Positions 17,339 through 26,924 of a DNA stretch of 64,000 bases are shown piece by piece (position 1 is the first letter of the stretch; each line of letters starts with the position of its first letter). The stretch is from CAZAMB01 sp964486335 (GTDB lineage: Bacteria; Planctomycetota; Phycisphaerae; UBA1845), in assembly GCA_964486335.1 (NCBI GenBank), contig CAZAMB010000003.1, positions 186,001-250,000 on the forward strand, given 5' to 3'. The notes beneath the pieces were generated by a model. It was not told the origin of the DNA. It did no database searches and saw nothing but the letters and a program-made list of their open reading frames with translations. The position numbers and the translations under genes are program-made.

Positions 17339-20300
17339 TCAGTTTCCTTTCTCGATAGGTTTTGGGAAACGGCTCGTCAGGGCACGCCCGCAACGAGCCA
17401 ACGCACTGTTCAAAACGCTGCTTTCCCGAGGCGTGCTCAATCCAAACACGAGCGAATACCCGGCGGGCACAACGACCAGGTTTAAGAATGTCGAACTGAC
17501 CAGTCCGCCGAGCACGACGACGGCCAGCGGAGCGAGCAACTCACTTCCCGGCTCGCCTTTGGCAAGAGCGATGGGAATGAGTCCGAGCGCGGCGCACAGG
17601 GCGGTCATCAAGATCGGCACCAGTCGCTCCATGGATCCCTGTACGACGGCGACGTCTCGAGGTTTGTTTTCCAGTGTAACCAAGTGATCGTAATGATTGA
17701 CCAGCAGGATTCCATTGCGGACGGCGATCCCGAACAAAGTGATGAAACCCACCAGACTTGCAATGGATATGATGGGCGCCTCGTAATGAACGGATGAGAA
17801 CCCCAACAAGGAAAGCGTGTTGGCTATGGGCCGCGTCGTTTCCGTCAGATAGACCGCAGCGATGCCGCCAATTGTCGCCAAAGGAAGGTTGGTCATCACG
17901 AGAAGCGCGACGCGAGCCGAACCGGTCGACAAATGGAGGAGCATGAACATGACGACGGCCACGCCGATGCCGCCGACCATGATGGTCCGCGATGCCGATT
18001 GCTGGGCTTCGAACTGGCCGCCGTAATGTACGCTGTACCCGGCGCGATGGACGATCGGATCGACGCGTTGCCGAACCTGCGCGACGAGATCGCCGAGGTT
18101 GAAGCCATCGCCGACGTTGCAGGAAATGACGGCTTTTCGTCGAGCGCTTTCGCGGGCGATAATATTGGGGGTCTGCTCTGGTCCGATGTCGGCAACTTCC
18201 TCAAGGTACACCGTGGCGCCGCCGACTCCACGAAGGCGAAGTGACTTCAATTGGGCGATGCTCTCTCTTTCTTCAAGTCCGAGACGCACCACGAGGTCAT
18301 AGCGGCGAACACCCTGATTGACTTCCGCGACTCGCTCGCCGTAAATAGCCTGTTGCACCTGTTCAGCAGCGGAGGCCGGCGTCAATCCCGCGGCCGCCAG
18401 GTCCTGGTGGCGGTAGCGGATGGGCAACGACGCCACGGTGACCTCACGATTCGCGGCCACGTCACGTGTGCCGGGAAGCGATTTCAGCGAAGTCTCAATT
18501 TCCTTCGCAATCTGCCGGAGCTTGGCGAGATTCTCTCCATACACGTTGATCGCAATGGCGGCAGGTGTTCCGGAAAGAATGTGTGACAATCGATGCTCGA
18601 TGGGCTGTCCAATCATCGTCGTGATGCCCGGAACGTCAGAGAGGATTTCGTCGATACTCTTGCGCACTTCTTCCTTGGATTCACCGGGGGCGACGGTCAC
18701 TTCAATTTCCGAGCTGCTGGGCGGCTCGGCGTGTTCGTCGCGTTCGGCACGTCCCGTGCGGCGTGTCACGCTTTCCACACCCTCGATCTCGGCGAAACGC
18801 CCTTCGATACCGCGGGCCACACGATCGGTTTCGCCCAACGACGTTCCGGGCGGCGTGAACAGAAACACCGTAAATGTGCCTTCGTTGAACGAGGGAAGGA
18901 AGCTGGTGCCAAACGTCGTGCCCAGCCACAATGAAAGAACGGTCGCGACGGCCGCGGAACCAAGTACTATAGCGCGGTGCCTGATCGACCAGCGCAGAGA
19001 TGGTTCATAACGGCGCTTGAGCCAACGAACGAGGAAGCCATCCGCGTGATTCGCGCCGCCCAGTTTTCCACGCAACAGTAATTTGCACATTGCCGGTGTG
19101 ACCGTCAGCGCCACGACCAACGAAGCAAGGATGGACACGATGTAGGTGATGCCCAACGGTCGAAAAAACCGGCCTTCGAGACCTTGAAGGAAGAGCAACG
19201 GAACGAACACCATGCAGATGATGATGGTGGCAAAGACCACGGAGCTTCGGATTTCGTTGCTGGCGTCGAAGATAATCTGGGGCATTGGCTTTCGCTCGTG
19301 CTCGGGTCTGGCGGCGTTCTCGCGAAGGCGACGGAAGACGTTTTCGACATCGATGATGGCATCGTCGACGAGTTCGCCGATCGCCACGGCCAGGCCGCCC
19401 AATGTCATGACGTTGATGGAAAGGTCAAACAACCAGAGAGTGAGGACCGCGACGGCAAGGGAGAGAGGTAGCGCCGTCAACGTGATGATCGTGGTTCTGG
19501 CGTTCAACAAGAACAGGATGAGGACGATTGCGACAATGATTGCTGCGTCGCGCATCACGACGACGACATTGTTCACGGAACGCCCGATGAAATTGGCCTG
19601 TCGAAACACCTTTCGATTCAAGAACATTCCGGGAGGTAAGCTCTTTTCCGTTTCGTCGAGAACACTATCAATTTCGTTGGTCAGCGACAACGTGTTGGTG
19701 CCGGGCGACTTCTGAACACTCATCACGACTGCCGAAATAGCTCGATCGGCTGCGGTTCCGCGTTTGGGGGCCGGTCCGAGCTCTACGTCCGCGACCTGCC
19801 CGATGAGGACCGGCGCTCCATTGTGGTACTTGATCAGCGTGTTCTTGATGTCGTCGATGCTCTGCACGCGAGCTGTCTGCCGGAGCGGAAGCTCCAGGCG
19901 ATCAACGTTGGGGAGGTATCCGGCGCTCGCCACGCTGTGTGCGGAACGAGCCGCTTCCGCGACCTCTCGAATCGTGAGGCCGTACAGTGCCAAGCGATCC
20001 TGGTGCACGTTGACCTGGTATTCGGGCAGCTCGCCGCCAATTGCGACAACTTGTGCGATTCCGGGAACGGCGAGCAAGCGATTCCTGAGGTCGTACTCAG
20101 CAAAGGATCGCAACTCGAGCGGCGTGGCTCGACCGTCCGGAGAAGAGAGGGCGAGCAGCATGATTTCGCCGGTGATTGACGTTACCGGCGTAATTTCGGC
20201 ATGGGTGTTGGGTGGCAGGGCCTCACGGACAGAAGTCAGGCGCTCGGAGACCAGCTGTCTCGCGCGGTAGATTTCCTGGCCCCAGTCAAATTCGACCCAG

Positions 20301-20581
20301 ACGATGGAGAGTCCGATGGCGCTGGAGCTGCGCACGCGACGGACACCGGGCAGCCCATTGACCGATGTTTCGATGGGAAACGTGACATATTGCTCGACCT
20401 CGTCGGCGGCGAAACCCCCTGCTTCGGTTAGGATAACCACGGTTGGTGCGTTCAGTTCGGGGAATACGTCCACGGGCATCTTGCCGAGCCGTAGGCCGGT
20501 GAACGCCAACAACAACCCCCCTGCCATCACGATAAAGCCAGAATACTTGATTGAGAATCCGATGAGCCTCTGAAGCATCAA
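17339..20581 (-). CDS. czcA: heavy-metal efflux RND transporter, CzcA family
   Basis: The proton-driven inner-membrane pump of a tripartite metal exporter. The 1080-residue length and the 12-helix, two-large-loop layout are normal for HME-RND pumps. Seen: first helix near residues 12-30, then MPVDVFPELNAPTVVILTEA and FPIETSVNGLPGVRRVRS (porter subdomain); the charged fourth-helix motif AIGELVDDAIIDVENVF near residue 405, carrying the acidic proton-relay residues; and GIAVRNGILLVNH in the second half. The exact wording of the fourth-helix motif differs from the DFGxxVDG form of zinc/cobalt/cadmium pumps, so the substrate ion cannot be stated. Its start overlaps the czcB stop by four bases (ATGA). 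Confidence 0.93.
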   Translation of the reverse strand: MMLQRLIGFSIKYSGFIVMAGGLLLAFTGLRLGKMPVDVFPELNAPTVVILTEAGGFAADEVEQYVTFPIETSVNGLPGVRRVRSSSAIGLSIVWVEFDWGQEIYRARQLVSERLTSVREALPPNTHAEITPVTSITGEIMLLALSSPDGRATPLELRSFAEYDLRNRLLAVPGIAQVVAIGGELPEYQVNVHQDRLALYGLTIREVAEAARSAHSVASAGYLPNVDRLELPLRQTARVQSIDDIKNTLIKYHNGAPVLIGQVADVELGPAPKRGTAADRAISAVVMSVQKSPGTNTLSLTNEIDSVLDETEKSLPPGMFLNRKVFRQANFIGRSVNNVVVVMRDAAIIVAIVLILFLLNARTTIITLTALPLSLAVAVLTLWLFDLSINVMTLGGLAVAIGELVDDAIIDVENVFRRLRENAARPEHERKPMPQIIFDASNEIRSSVVFATIIICMVFVPLLFLQGLEGRFFRPLGITYIVSILASLVVALTVTPAMCKLLLRGKLGGANHADGFLVRWLKRRYEPSLRWSIRHRAIVLGSAAVATVLSLWLGTTFGTSFLPSFNEGTFTVFLFTPPGTSLGETDRVARGIEGRFAEIEGVESVTRRTGRAERDEHAEPPSSSEIEVTVAPGESKEEVRKSIDEILSDVPGITTMIGQPIEHRLSHILSGTPAAIAINVYGENLAKLRQIAKEIETSLKSLPGTRDVAANREVTVASLPIRYRHQDLAAAGLTPASAAEQVQQAIYGERVAEVNQGVRRYDLVVRLGLEERESIAQLKSLRLRGVGGATVYLEEVADIGPEQTPNIIARESARRKAVISCNVGDGFNLGDLVAQVRQRVDPIVHRAGYSVHYGGQFEAQQSASRTIMVGGIGVAVVMFMLLHLSTGSARVALLVMTNLPLATIGGIAAVYLTETTRPIANTLSLLGFSSVHYEAPIISIASLVGFITLFGIAVRNGILLVNHYDHLVTLENKPRDVAVVQGSMERLVPILMTALCAALGLIPIALAKGEPGSELLAPLAVVVLGGLVSSTFLNLVVVPAGYSLVFGLSTPRESSVLNSALARCGRALTSRFPKPIEKGN

Positions 20582-22044
20582 TGGTCCTCCCCCGCGTGAA
20601 AGGTCCCGTCGGGATGAAAATGCCCGCCCTTCTGCACGCTGCCGGAGGTGGCGATCATGAGCTGGTAGACGCCGTCGAGCACGACTTCATCGCCTTCGCG
20701 CACACCGCTTTGCACGATGACCCATCGGCCGTCATTCAAACCGAGGTCGGCATCCAACCGGATGACTCTGTCGGGATTCTTGGGATCGCGGCGAAAGAAC
20801 ACCTTGGCCAGCCCGTCCTGAATCACGCTGGAGAGGGGAATGGCAAGCTCGCTTCTGCCGCCGTCGGTGACGACCTCCAAATGAGCGGAAACTCCGGGCC
20901 TTGCCCAAGTCGCCAGTTGCCTTGGAACCGCGATCAATTCGACGGTTCGCTCTCTCGCGTCTGCGTTTAGCCCAAGAGTAAGCGAAGATTCCATCGTGTC
21001 CTGCAGGTCGATGAAGCCGCCTTTTGGAGGGACGATTCTGGCGGGAAGTCCGCTTTTCAATCGCCCCAGATCGCTTTGCATGGCCATCGCCCGGAATCGC
21101 AAACGGCTGGGGTCGACGCACGTCAAGACGAGCGTCCCGGTCGAAGCCCACGCGCCATTCGTGAGCGGGACGGACTCGATCACGCCGCCAACGGACGCAA
21201 CCACCTCGACGACATCGATCTGCCTCCAGGCCGCCGGCGGGCGCTGCTCCGGTTCGGCATGACTGTGAAGACCGGTGTGCAAGTGCTCATCGAGGTCATA
21301 AGGAGCGGCAAGCGCGGTTTCATCGATTCCGAGAAGGGTTGAGGCTGTCGCGATCAGCAGGAGAAACCGGGCGTGGGCGGCATCGTGCTCGGCCTGTGCG
21401 GCGACGATCTGCCCTTGCAGGTCCGCTTCTTTTTCCAGAATCTCGGCCAGTTCGGCTTGCTGCGTCGCCAAAATGTTCTGCGCCGTGGTCAGCTCGTCCA
21501 CACTGACAATTCCGGAACTCTGGGTTTGCTCAAGTTGCCGAACCCGTCGTTCCCAAAGTGCGATATTCGCCTCAAGGATTTCTTCATGGCGGCGGTGAGC
21601 AGCAATCAATGTTGGAATCGATCCGACGCGTGCTTCGGTCCGGCGAATGGTCGATTCCGCATCGGATAGTTTCTCCTGCAAGTCGCGCCATTGCGGTGAT
21701 GCGAGGCGGTACAAGGGCTGACCAGATTCGACGGTATCGAACTGCCTGACCAGCAGTTCGACGCGCCCGTCGAGCATGGTTCGGTATTCCCGTCGCGCCT
21801 CCGGCTGCCATTCAAAATGGCCCGGAACGCGAATGGAGTTGGCTACCGCGCGGGATTCGACCCTGGCGAAGGTGATCCCGAGGTTTCGACGAACGGCTTC
21901 CGGCACGTCCACACGATTGGAGGCGGCGGCTGAGTCGCCTTCGTGGTCGTCGGCATGTTGCATCGGTGGTTTTTCTTCCGCCTTCGGGCGGCACGCCGAT
22001 ACGATGAGCAACGTCAGGCAAAGCACATATCGTGAATTCTTCAT
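20578..22044 (-). CDS. czcB: RND efflux periplasmic adaptor, CzcB family
   Basis: The membrane-fusion protein linking the CzcA pump to the CzcC channel. 488 residues; an N-terminal lipoprotein signal with lipobox VSAC near residue 18 is followed by a His/Asp-rich stretch (HADDHEGD). Then a lipoyl/barrel-sandwich segment (about 75-120), a long alpha-helical hairpin (about 125-240) and beta-barrel plus membrane-proximal domains (280-465). The C-terminus is His-rich (GGHFHPDGTFHAGEDH), as in metal-binding CzcB/CusB relatives. An internal His stretch (EHLHTGLHSHAEPEQ) lies near residue 263. It overlaps czcC and czcA by four bases on each side. Confidence 0.92.
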   Translation of the reverse strand: MKNSRYVLCLTLLIVSACRPKAEEKPPMQHADDHEGDSAAASNRVDVPEAVRRNLGITFARVESRAVANSIRVPGHFEWQPEARREYRTMLDGRVELLVRQFDTVESGQPLYRLASPQWRDLQEKLSDAESTIRRTEARVGSIPTLIAAHRRHEEILEANIALWERRVRQLEQTQSSGIVSVDELTTAQNILATQQAELAEILEKEADLQGQIVAAQAEHDAAHARFLLLIATASTLLGIDETALAAPYDLDEHLHTGLHSHAEPEQRPPAAWRQIDVVEVVASVGGVIESVPLTNGAWASTGTLVLTCVDPSRLRFRAMAMQSDLGRLKSGLPARIVPPKGGFIDLQDTMESSLTLGLNADARERTVELIAVPRQLATWARPGVSAHLEVVTDGGRSELAIPLSSVIQDGLAKVFFRRDPKNPDRVIRLDADLGLNDGRWVIVQSGVREGDEVVLDGVYQLMIATSGSVQKGGHFHPDGTFHAGEDH

Positions 22045-23543
22045 CGTTCAATTCCGGAGGTTTCCACTGGAGGTTGATTCTCGGGACCAACCAGGTTTTG
22101 GAATGGCAGCCCGGCAATGCGCTCCAACTCGATCCTTGCAAGGGCCGCGGCGGCTTGCAGGTCGACATAACCGGCACGTGCCTCGAGGAGCCGCCGCTGG
22201 GCATCCAATACGGTAAGGAGCGTTGTGCCGCCGATACGATAAGCTTCACGAGCAAGGGTTAAGCCACTGTTTCGCAGCGGAAGCAATTCGTCGCGCATAA
22301 ACCCGGCGGTCTCGAAAGCCATTCGTGCTCGGGAATGGGCTGCCCAGGATTCCTGAACAATTTCGCGATCGATGGCTTCCAACATGTATTCGGCTTGCAG
22401 CCATTCAAACTCCGCCCGGGCGATTTGGGCCTGATTCTGATCGAACAACGGCAACTCCAGGGAAAGCGTTGGACCGGTGACATAGTCAGTGGACTGCGAC
22501 TCGCGCGATTGAAACGACGGAAGGGCGAATGCGCGGCTTTCGGCGGTGGCCCTCGCCGTTTCGGCGAGCCAGTTTCGATCACCCCGTGATCGTCGGGCAT
22601 CGCGTTCCACGCTGACTCCTACCTCCACGGTTCGCAGAAAATAGGCGCGTTCCTGGTCCACACGCGCCCTGGCCGCCTTGGCTGCGGCCTCCGCGGTTTT
22701 CAGATCAAGTCGATGAGCACGGGCGGCTTCCATCAATTGTTGCGGCGTAAGGGTCAGGTTGATCGTCTCAGGCAGAGCATCCGCCAGCAGCAGTTCGACC
22801 GGCGACAGGGTCAAACCCAGCATCCTGCAGAGATTCGTTCGGGCTTCCATCGCCGAATGCTCGGCGGTGCGACCGGCGACATCCAACGCGACGCGTTCCG
22901 CCCGGGCGAGATTGACTTCCACTTCGGTGCCCGAACCGACTTCGCGCCGCGCGACAGCCACTTCGACGAGCCGTTCGGCGATCGACCGGTTCTCGCGCGC
23001 GATTTCCAGTTGGCGATCCGCCTGGAGGACGCGAATGTAAGCGGAATGTGTATCGAGGGCGGCGAGGCTCGCTTCACGCGCAAGCGAAAGAACCGTCTGA
23101 TCGAGCGCCCGCTCGGCGGCCCGGACACGTGGTCGAATCTGCCACAATTCCGCAATATTCTGGGCGAGGGACACTTCCAGATTGGCCAAGCCCCCTTCAT
23201 CAGGAAAGCGCGTGGCAAACGACAAGGTCGGGTTGGCGAAAAGAGATGATTGAACGACGGCCGCGCGCCCAATGCCGACACGAAGAAAAGCAGCTTGCAG
23301 GCGCGGATTGTTCAGCAACGCCAGCTGCATCGCCTCCTGGGCGGTGATTCCGTCTTGAAGGAGTTCGGCAGAGACCTCACGAGATTTTCGTTCGCCTTGG
23401 GGATCGATAGCCACGTTCTGCCCGGTGGCGATTCGAACGCGCTCGCTTACGTCGGCGTAGTCCTCGGCGGTTTGAACGGTCGCGCAGCCCGAAACCGCCA
23501 ACCAGCCGATTAACGAGGCAATTGCTCTTGCATTCCTACCCAT
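22041..23543 (-). CDS. czcC: outer membrane channel of metal efflux system, CzcC/TolC family
   Basis: The outer-membrane factor through which the CzcA pump exports metal ions. From ATG 23543 it has 500 residues, with GGGAGA at a suitable distance upstream; the frame stays open to 23591 but the signal peptide begins at 23543. The lipobox is AVSGC (about residue 18). Two OEP repeats follow, each starting with an LxxAxxxNPxLxAA-like pattern (MQLALLNNPRLQAAF near residue 70), with long helices containing LEVSLAQNIAELWQI and ALPSFQSRESQS. First gene of the operon czcC-czcB-czcA-lipoprotein. Confidence 0.92.
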   Translation of the reverse strand: MGRNARAIASLIGWLAVSGCATVQTAEDYADVSERVRIATGQNVAIDPQGERKSREVSAELLQDGITAQEAMQLALLNNPRLQAAFLRVGIGRAAVVQSSLFANPTLSFATRFPDEGGLANLEVSLAQNIAELWQIRPRVRAAERALDQTVLSLAREASLAALDTHSAYIRVLQADRQLEIARENRSIAERLVEVAVARREVGSGTEVEVNLARAERVALDVAGRTAEHSAMEARTNLCRMLGLTLSPVELLLADALPETINLTLTPQQLMEAARAHRLDLKTAEAAAKAARARVDQERAYFLRTVEVGVSVERDARRSRGDRNWLAETARATAESRAFALPSFQSRESQSTDYVTGPTLSLELPLFDQNQAQIARAEFEWLQAEYMLEAIDREIVQESWAAHSRARMAFETAGFMRDELLPLRNSGLTLAREAYRIGGTTLLTVLDAQRRLLEARAGYVDLQAAAALARIELERIAGLPFQNLVGPENQPPVETSGIER

Positions 23544-23653
23544 GATTCCGGTCTCCCATTGAAGCATGCGCAGCTGGAAACCCCAGTGCACGCAGCTGCG
23601 CTATCGCGCGCATGAAGCCACCGCGACGGCGCGAGATTCAAGTCAATGGGGAA

Positions 23654-24034
23654 TCAGATCAGCAGAGGGAGGGAACGCTGAAGGCGCGATCGTTCCCGCG
23701 GAAGCGGCAAGGGGACTCGATTGGCAACGAATGCGTCAGCGGATCGGATGACGTCCGCGTTCAACGTCAGCTCAGTCATAAAATCGACACTAACGTCGCC
23801 AGCGTGAACATCAGTTGTTTTTCGTTCGAAGCGAACGGACAGATCACGACAAGGATCGCGCTCGCAATCGGACTCGTGCTTGCATCCGCTTTCGTCCTCG
23901 TCGTGAGAATGATCCACCGCGTGTTCCATGTCGGCTGGATCGCACGGGTGCGTCAATAGTCCTGCGGCGCAAAACGTCGGGAGGGCCACCAGTGCCCAAA
24001 CCGCCAGCGAAACTGTCCAAACGTTGCGATGCAT
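23654..24034 (-). CDS. small His/Cys-rich secreted protein upstream of czcCBA
   Basis: A 126-residue protein with an N-terminal signal peptide (about 1-23, WTVSLAVWALVALPTFCAAG). The next section is crowded with metal-ligand residues: HPCDPADMEHAVDHSHDEDE, then CKHESDCERDPC. The rest is polar. ATG 24034 is chosen because the signal peptide starts there; the frame is open to 24148. It lies 110 bases upstream of czcC on the same strand, so it is probably co-transcribed or co-regulated. It likely binds the metal exported by the pump, in the periplasm or at the surface; this is inferred from composition and position. Confidence 0.7.
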   Translation of the reverse strand: MHRNVWTVSLAVWALVALPTFCAAGLLTHPCDPADMEHAVDHSHDEDESGCKHESDCERDPCRDLSVRFERKTTDVHAGDVSVDFMTELTLNADVIRSADAFVANRVPLPLPRERSRLQRSLPLLI

Positions 24035-24162
24035 CGGAATCGAGTATTTCGGCCCTATCAGCGCCAAGCCGTAACGCGTGGCTTGGTTCGAAGATTCTAT
24101 CGGCTCGGTCGCCCCTTCGCTTGTATCATTCCTGAAACAACCGGGCATGGCTATGCCGGCGT

Positions 24163-24693
24163 TCAGATCGGGCCCTGGTGGTTCGATTTCGTCTGCCGAA
24201 GTCGCTCTTCCAAACGGCGGGCCACGTCGAGCGGAACGAGCCGCGAGAGGTGGTCGAGATCATAGCGACCGATTTCAACGATCTGTTTGATGAGGGTGCT
24301 GGATGTCAGAATATGCTGACCGGTGGTCATCAAGAAAACGGTTTCGATTCCTCCGATAATCAAGTTGGTTGTGGCAATTTCCAGTTCGGCGTGTACATCC
24401 ACGGTGTCGCGAATACCCCGCAGGATCACTCTCGCCCCGATGGTTCGCGCATACTCGACGGTGAGGCCGGAGAACACGCAGACATCCACGTTCGACAAGT
24501 CCGCGACATGTGACGCGAGCATTTCGCGCCGCTCCTCGGAGGTGAAGACTTCCTTCTTCAGTGGATTGTCGCCGACGGCGACGATCAGGCGGTCGTACAA
24601 CCCTGCCGCACGGCGAATGATGTCCAAATGCCCGTGCGTGACGGGATCGAACATCCCCGGAAACATCGCCATGTTTTCCGTCGGTTTTGGCAT
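24163..24693 (-). CDS. coaD: phosphopantetheine adenylyltransferase
   Basis: It transfers AMP from ATP to 4'-phosphopantetheine, the penultimate step of coenzyme A synthesis; cytoplasmic hexamer. The 176-residue protein has the nucleotidyltransferase signature MFDPVTHGHLDIIRRA near residue 13 (HxGH-type, usually GSFDPxTxGHxDI), RLIVAVGDNPLKK, the ILRGIRDTVDVHAELEIA segment and the C-terminal STLIKQI that replaces the usual SSSxVRE. ATG 24693 gives MPKPTENMAMFPG, the normal distance to the first strand. It is divergent from pyrD with 111 bases between starts. Confidence 0.93.
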   Translation of the reverse strand: MPKPTENMAMFPGMFDPVTHGHLDIIRRAAGLYDRLIVAVGDNPLKKEVFTSEERREMLASHVADLSNVDVCVFSGLTVEYARTIGARVILRGIRDTVDVHAELEIATTNLIIGGIETVFLMTTGQHILTSSTLIKQIVEIGRYDLDHLSRLVPLDVARRLEERLRQTKSNHQGPI

Positions 24694-24804
24694 GTCATAG
24701 CTCAAGGACGTCACCAGCCCCGACGGGATTGTAAGGAAGCGGTCACCTTCGTCCAGCCGGGTCGGACGTTGACAGCGGTGTCCGGGACTGAGATTCTGCT
24801 TTCG

Positions 24805-25752
24805 ATGACGATGCAACCCACCAGTCGAGGGCAGGTTGATCTCTCGGTCGATTTGGCCGGCATTAAGCTGAGAAACCCGGTCATGACCGCTTCAGGCACG
24901 AGCGGTTACGGGTCGGAACACGCGGAATTCATCGACTTGTCAACACTGGGTGCGTTCGTCACCAAGGCGGTGTCGCCGGAAGCCCGCGCCGGGAATCCAC
25001 CGGAACGAATCGTCGAGACGCGAGGCGGGATGTTGAATGCGATCGGCCTCGCCAACGTGGGACTCCAACGGTTCATCGAGGAGAAGGTTCCTTTTCTTGT
25101 CCAAGCAGGTGTGCCGACGATCGTAAACGTCGTCGGACACTCCATCGAGGATTACCTGACCGTTTGTCGAGCCCTCGACACGATTCCGTGCATCGCGGGA
25201 CTCGAGCTCAACGTTTCCTGTCCAAACGTCGCCGACGGGCTGGAGTTTGGAACGGACCCCGGTCGGTTGGCGAAGCTGGTTTCGGCGGTTCGGCGGGAAA
25301 TGCGCCGCGCCAAACTGATCGTGAAACTCTCGCCGAACGTGACCGACATCAGCGACACAGCCCGCGCCGCCGTCGATTCGGGCGCGGACGCTTTGTCGGT
25401 AATCAATACACTTTACGGCATGGCCATCAATGTGAATGCGTGGAAGCCCATTCTTGCCAATCGCACGGGCGGACTGTCGGGGCCCGCGATCAAACCCGTC
25501 GCCTTGTACATGGTTCACAAGGTCTATTCGAAAGTGGCGAGAGACGCCCGCATTCCCATCATCGGCATGGGTGGAATCTCCGACTGGCGCGACGCGGTGG
25601 AGTTTTTCCTGGCCGGCGCCACGGCCGTGGCGATCGGTACTGCACTTTTCGTGGACCCACGGTGTCCAATTCGAATCCTTGAGGGCTTGGAGACCTATCT
25701 TCGTCAGCGCGGGCTGCGTTCGATTCGTGAAATCATCGGTCAGTTGCGTTAA
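24805..25752 (+). CDS. pyrD: dihydroorotate dehydrogenase, class 1
   Basis: It oxidises dihydroorotate to orotate with FMN, the fourth step of pyrimidine synthesis. About 315 residues, like cytoplasmic class 1B enzymes. Motifs: LRNPVMTASGTSGYGSE at the N-terminus (FMN/phosphate site), NAIGLANVGLQRF, ELNVSCPNVADG containing the class 1 catalytic Cys, LIVKLSPNVTDI, GGLSGPAIKPVALYM, and IIGMGGISDWRDAVEFFLAGA near the C-terminus. A second in-frame ATG at 24811 is possible. Class 1B enzymes use a PyrK electron-transfer partner; none is adjacent. Confidence 0.93.
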   Translation: MTMQPTSRGQVDLSVDLAGIKLRNPVMTASGTSGYGSEHAEFIDLSTLGAFVTKAVSPEARAGNPPERIVETRGGMLNAIGLANVGLQRFIEEKVPFLVQAGVPTIVNVVGHSIEDYLTVCRALDTIPCIAGLELNVSCPNVADGLEFGTDPGRLAKLVSAVRREMRRAKLIVKLSPNVTDISDTARAAVDSGADALSVINTLYGMAINVNAWKPILANRTGGLSGPAIKPVALYMVHKVYSKVARDARIPIIGMGGISDWRDAVEFFLAGATAVAIGTALFVDPRCPIRILEGLETYLRQRGLRSIREIIGQLR

Positions 25753-25768
25753 CGCGCGGAACCGTGAA

Positions 25769-26803
25769 TCACGCGGCCCCATCGACAGGACGATCCTTGG
25801 CTCGTTCCGCGATTCGCGCGACCCTGACACCGACTTCAAACAGCAAATACATCGGCACCGATAACATCAACTGACTCACAACGTCGGGCGGCGTGATGAC
25901 CGCTGCCACGACCACTATGGCGAATAGCACATATCGTCGGGATCGTGCCATCGTATCGGCCGACACGATACCCACCCAGGCCAAAAAGCAGACGACCAGC
26001 GGCGTTTCAAAGGCGACACCGAATGCAATCGACAGTTGCAGGACAAAGGCGATGTAGAAGTCAATCGCAAACTCGCTGAAGACGGCTGGCGCCTCGGCGC
26101 CTGGCTCAAGCGGCGAGGAAAGAACACCGAGAGGAGTCTTCACGCAAAGCCTTCGAGTTTCCGAATTGACCCAGGCGTCTCCGTCCTGCGGCTGGGACGG
26201 GTTTTGGCTTAAGACAGGCAGGCGTCCGATCTGGCCGGCGGAATCAGGAATCGGTTGCGCGGCAGGGACTTGAATCAGCATTCGTTGTAGCGGCGAAATC
26301 GTGATTGAGGCCGCGTCAAAGCCGCGATTGAAACTAACGAAAAACTGAAGCACGATCGGAAGAACAAGGAAATAGAGAAACAGGACGCCGACCAGGAACA
26401 GTCCCGATGATGACCACGTTAGCAAACGAACAAACCGCCGCTCTGTCGGATACAGTCCAGCCGCAACAAACCTCCACACCTGATAAAGCAGCCACGGCAT
26501 CGATACGATCAGACCGGTCAGAATCGAGACTTTCATATAGGCGGCGAACACATCCGTAGGCCCCAAGGCCTGCAATCGAGGCTGAAGCCCATTGGCACGC
26601 TGCACGATCAGCAACGGGCGAAAAATGACATCGAGCACGTGTGCTCCGTAGTACAGCGCGACGGCGGCTGCGAGGGCAAATCCGATCAGAGCGCGAATGA
26701 GACAGGACCGCAGTTCGTCGAGGTGGTCGCCGAAAGACATGCGCGCGGACTCGACGGGATCATCATCCCTGCCGGAAGTCGTCCGCGCGTTGTTCGTCGC
26801 CAT
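25769..26803 (-). CDS. tatC: twin-arginine translocase subunit TatC with enlarged periplasmic loop
   Basis: The signal-peptide receptor of the Tat system, which exports folded proteins; inner membrane. The 344-residue protein has six hydrophobic segments and TatC hallmarks: FGDHLDELRSCLIRAL near the N-terminus, PWLLYQVWRFVAAGLYPTERR, FGVAFETPLVVCFLAWVGI, and ITPPDVVSQLMLSVPMYLLFEVG. E. coli TatC has about 258 residues; the extra length is mainly a polar insert of about 70 residues between helices 3 and 4, the second periplasmic loop (roughly residues 180-255, Pro/Gln/Ser-rich). A strong promoter ends close to the ATG, suggesting a leaderless or nearly leaderless mRNA. tatA/B are not in the window. 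Confidence 0.94.
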   Translation of the reverse strand: MATNNARTTSGRDDDPVESARMSFGDHLDELRSCLIRALIGFALAAAVALYYGAHVLDVIFRPLLIVQRANGLQPRLQALGPTDVFAAYMKVSILTGLIVSMPWLLYQVWRFVAAGLYPTERRFVRLLTWSSSGLFLVGVLFLYFLVLPIVLQFFVSFNRGFDAASITISPLQRMLIQVPAAQPIPDSAGQIGRLPVLSQNPSQPQDGDAWVNSETRRLCVKTPLGVLSSPLEPGAEAPAVFSEFAIDFYIAFVLQLSIAFGVAFETPLVVCFLAWVGIVSADTMARSRRYVLFAIVVVAAVITPPDVVSQLMLSVPMYLLFEVGVRVARIAERAKDRPVDGAA

Positions 26804-26811
26804 CGGTGGGG

Positions 26812-26840
26812 ATTCTAAAAAAGCAACGTGGCATCGTCAA
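26812..26840 (-). promoter_or_regulatory. sigma70-like promoter of tatC, near-leaderless
   Basis: On the minus strand TTGACG (26840-26835), a 17-base spacer and TAGAAT (26817-26812) match the consensus at ten of twelve positions. The ATG at 26803 begins nine bases after the last -10 base, so transcription would start zero to two bases before it. No ribosome-binding site is seen between. Confidence 0.5.
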
Positions 26841-26924
26841 AAGGGTCGGACGGCGCCGGTGACCGCGTGACCATGATCTCGCGTTCATGCAACGGGCGCA
26901 AGATCAATGGCAATAAAGTCAAAA

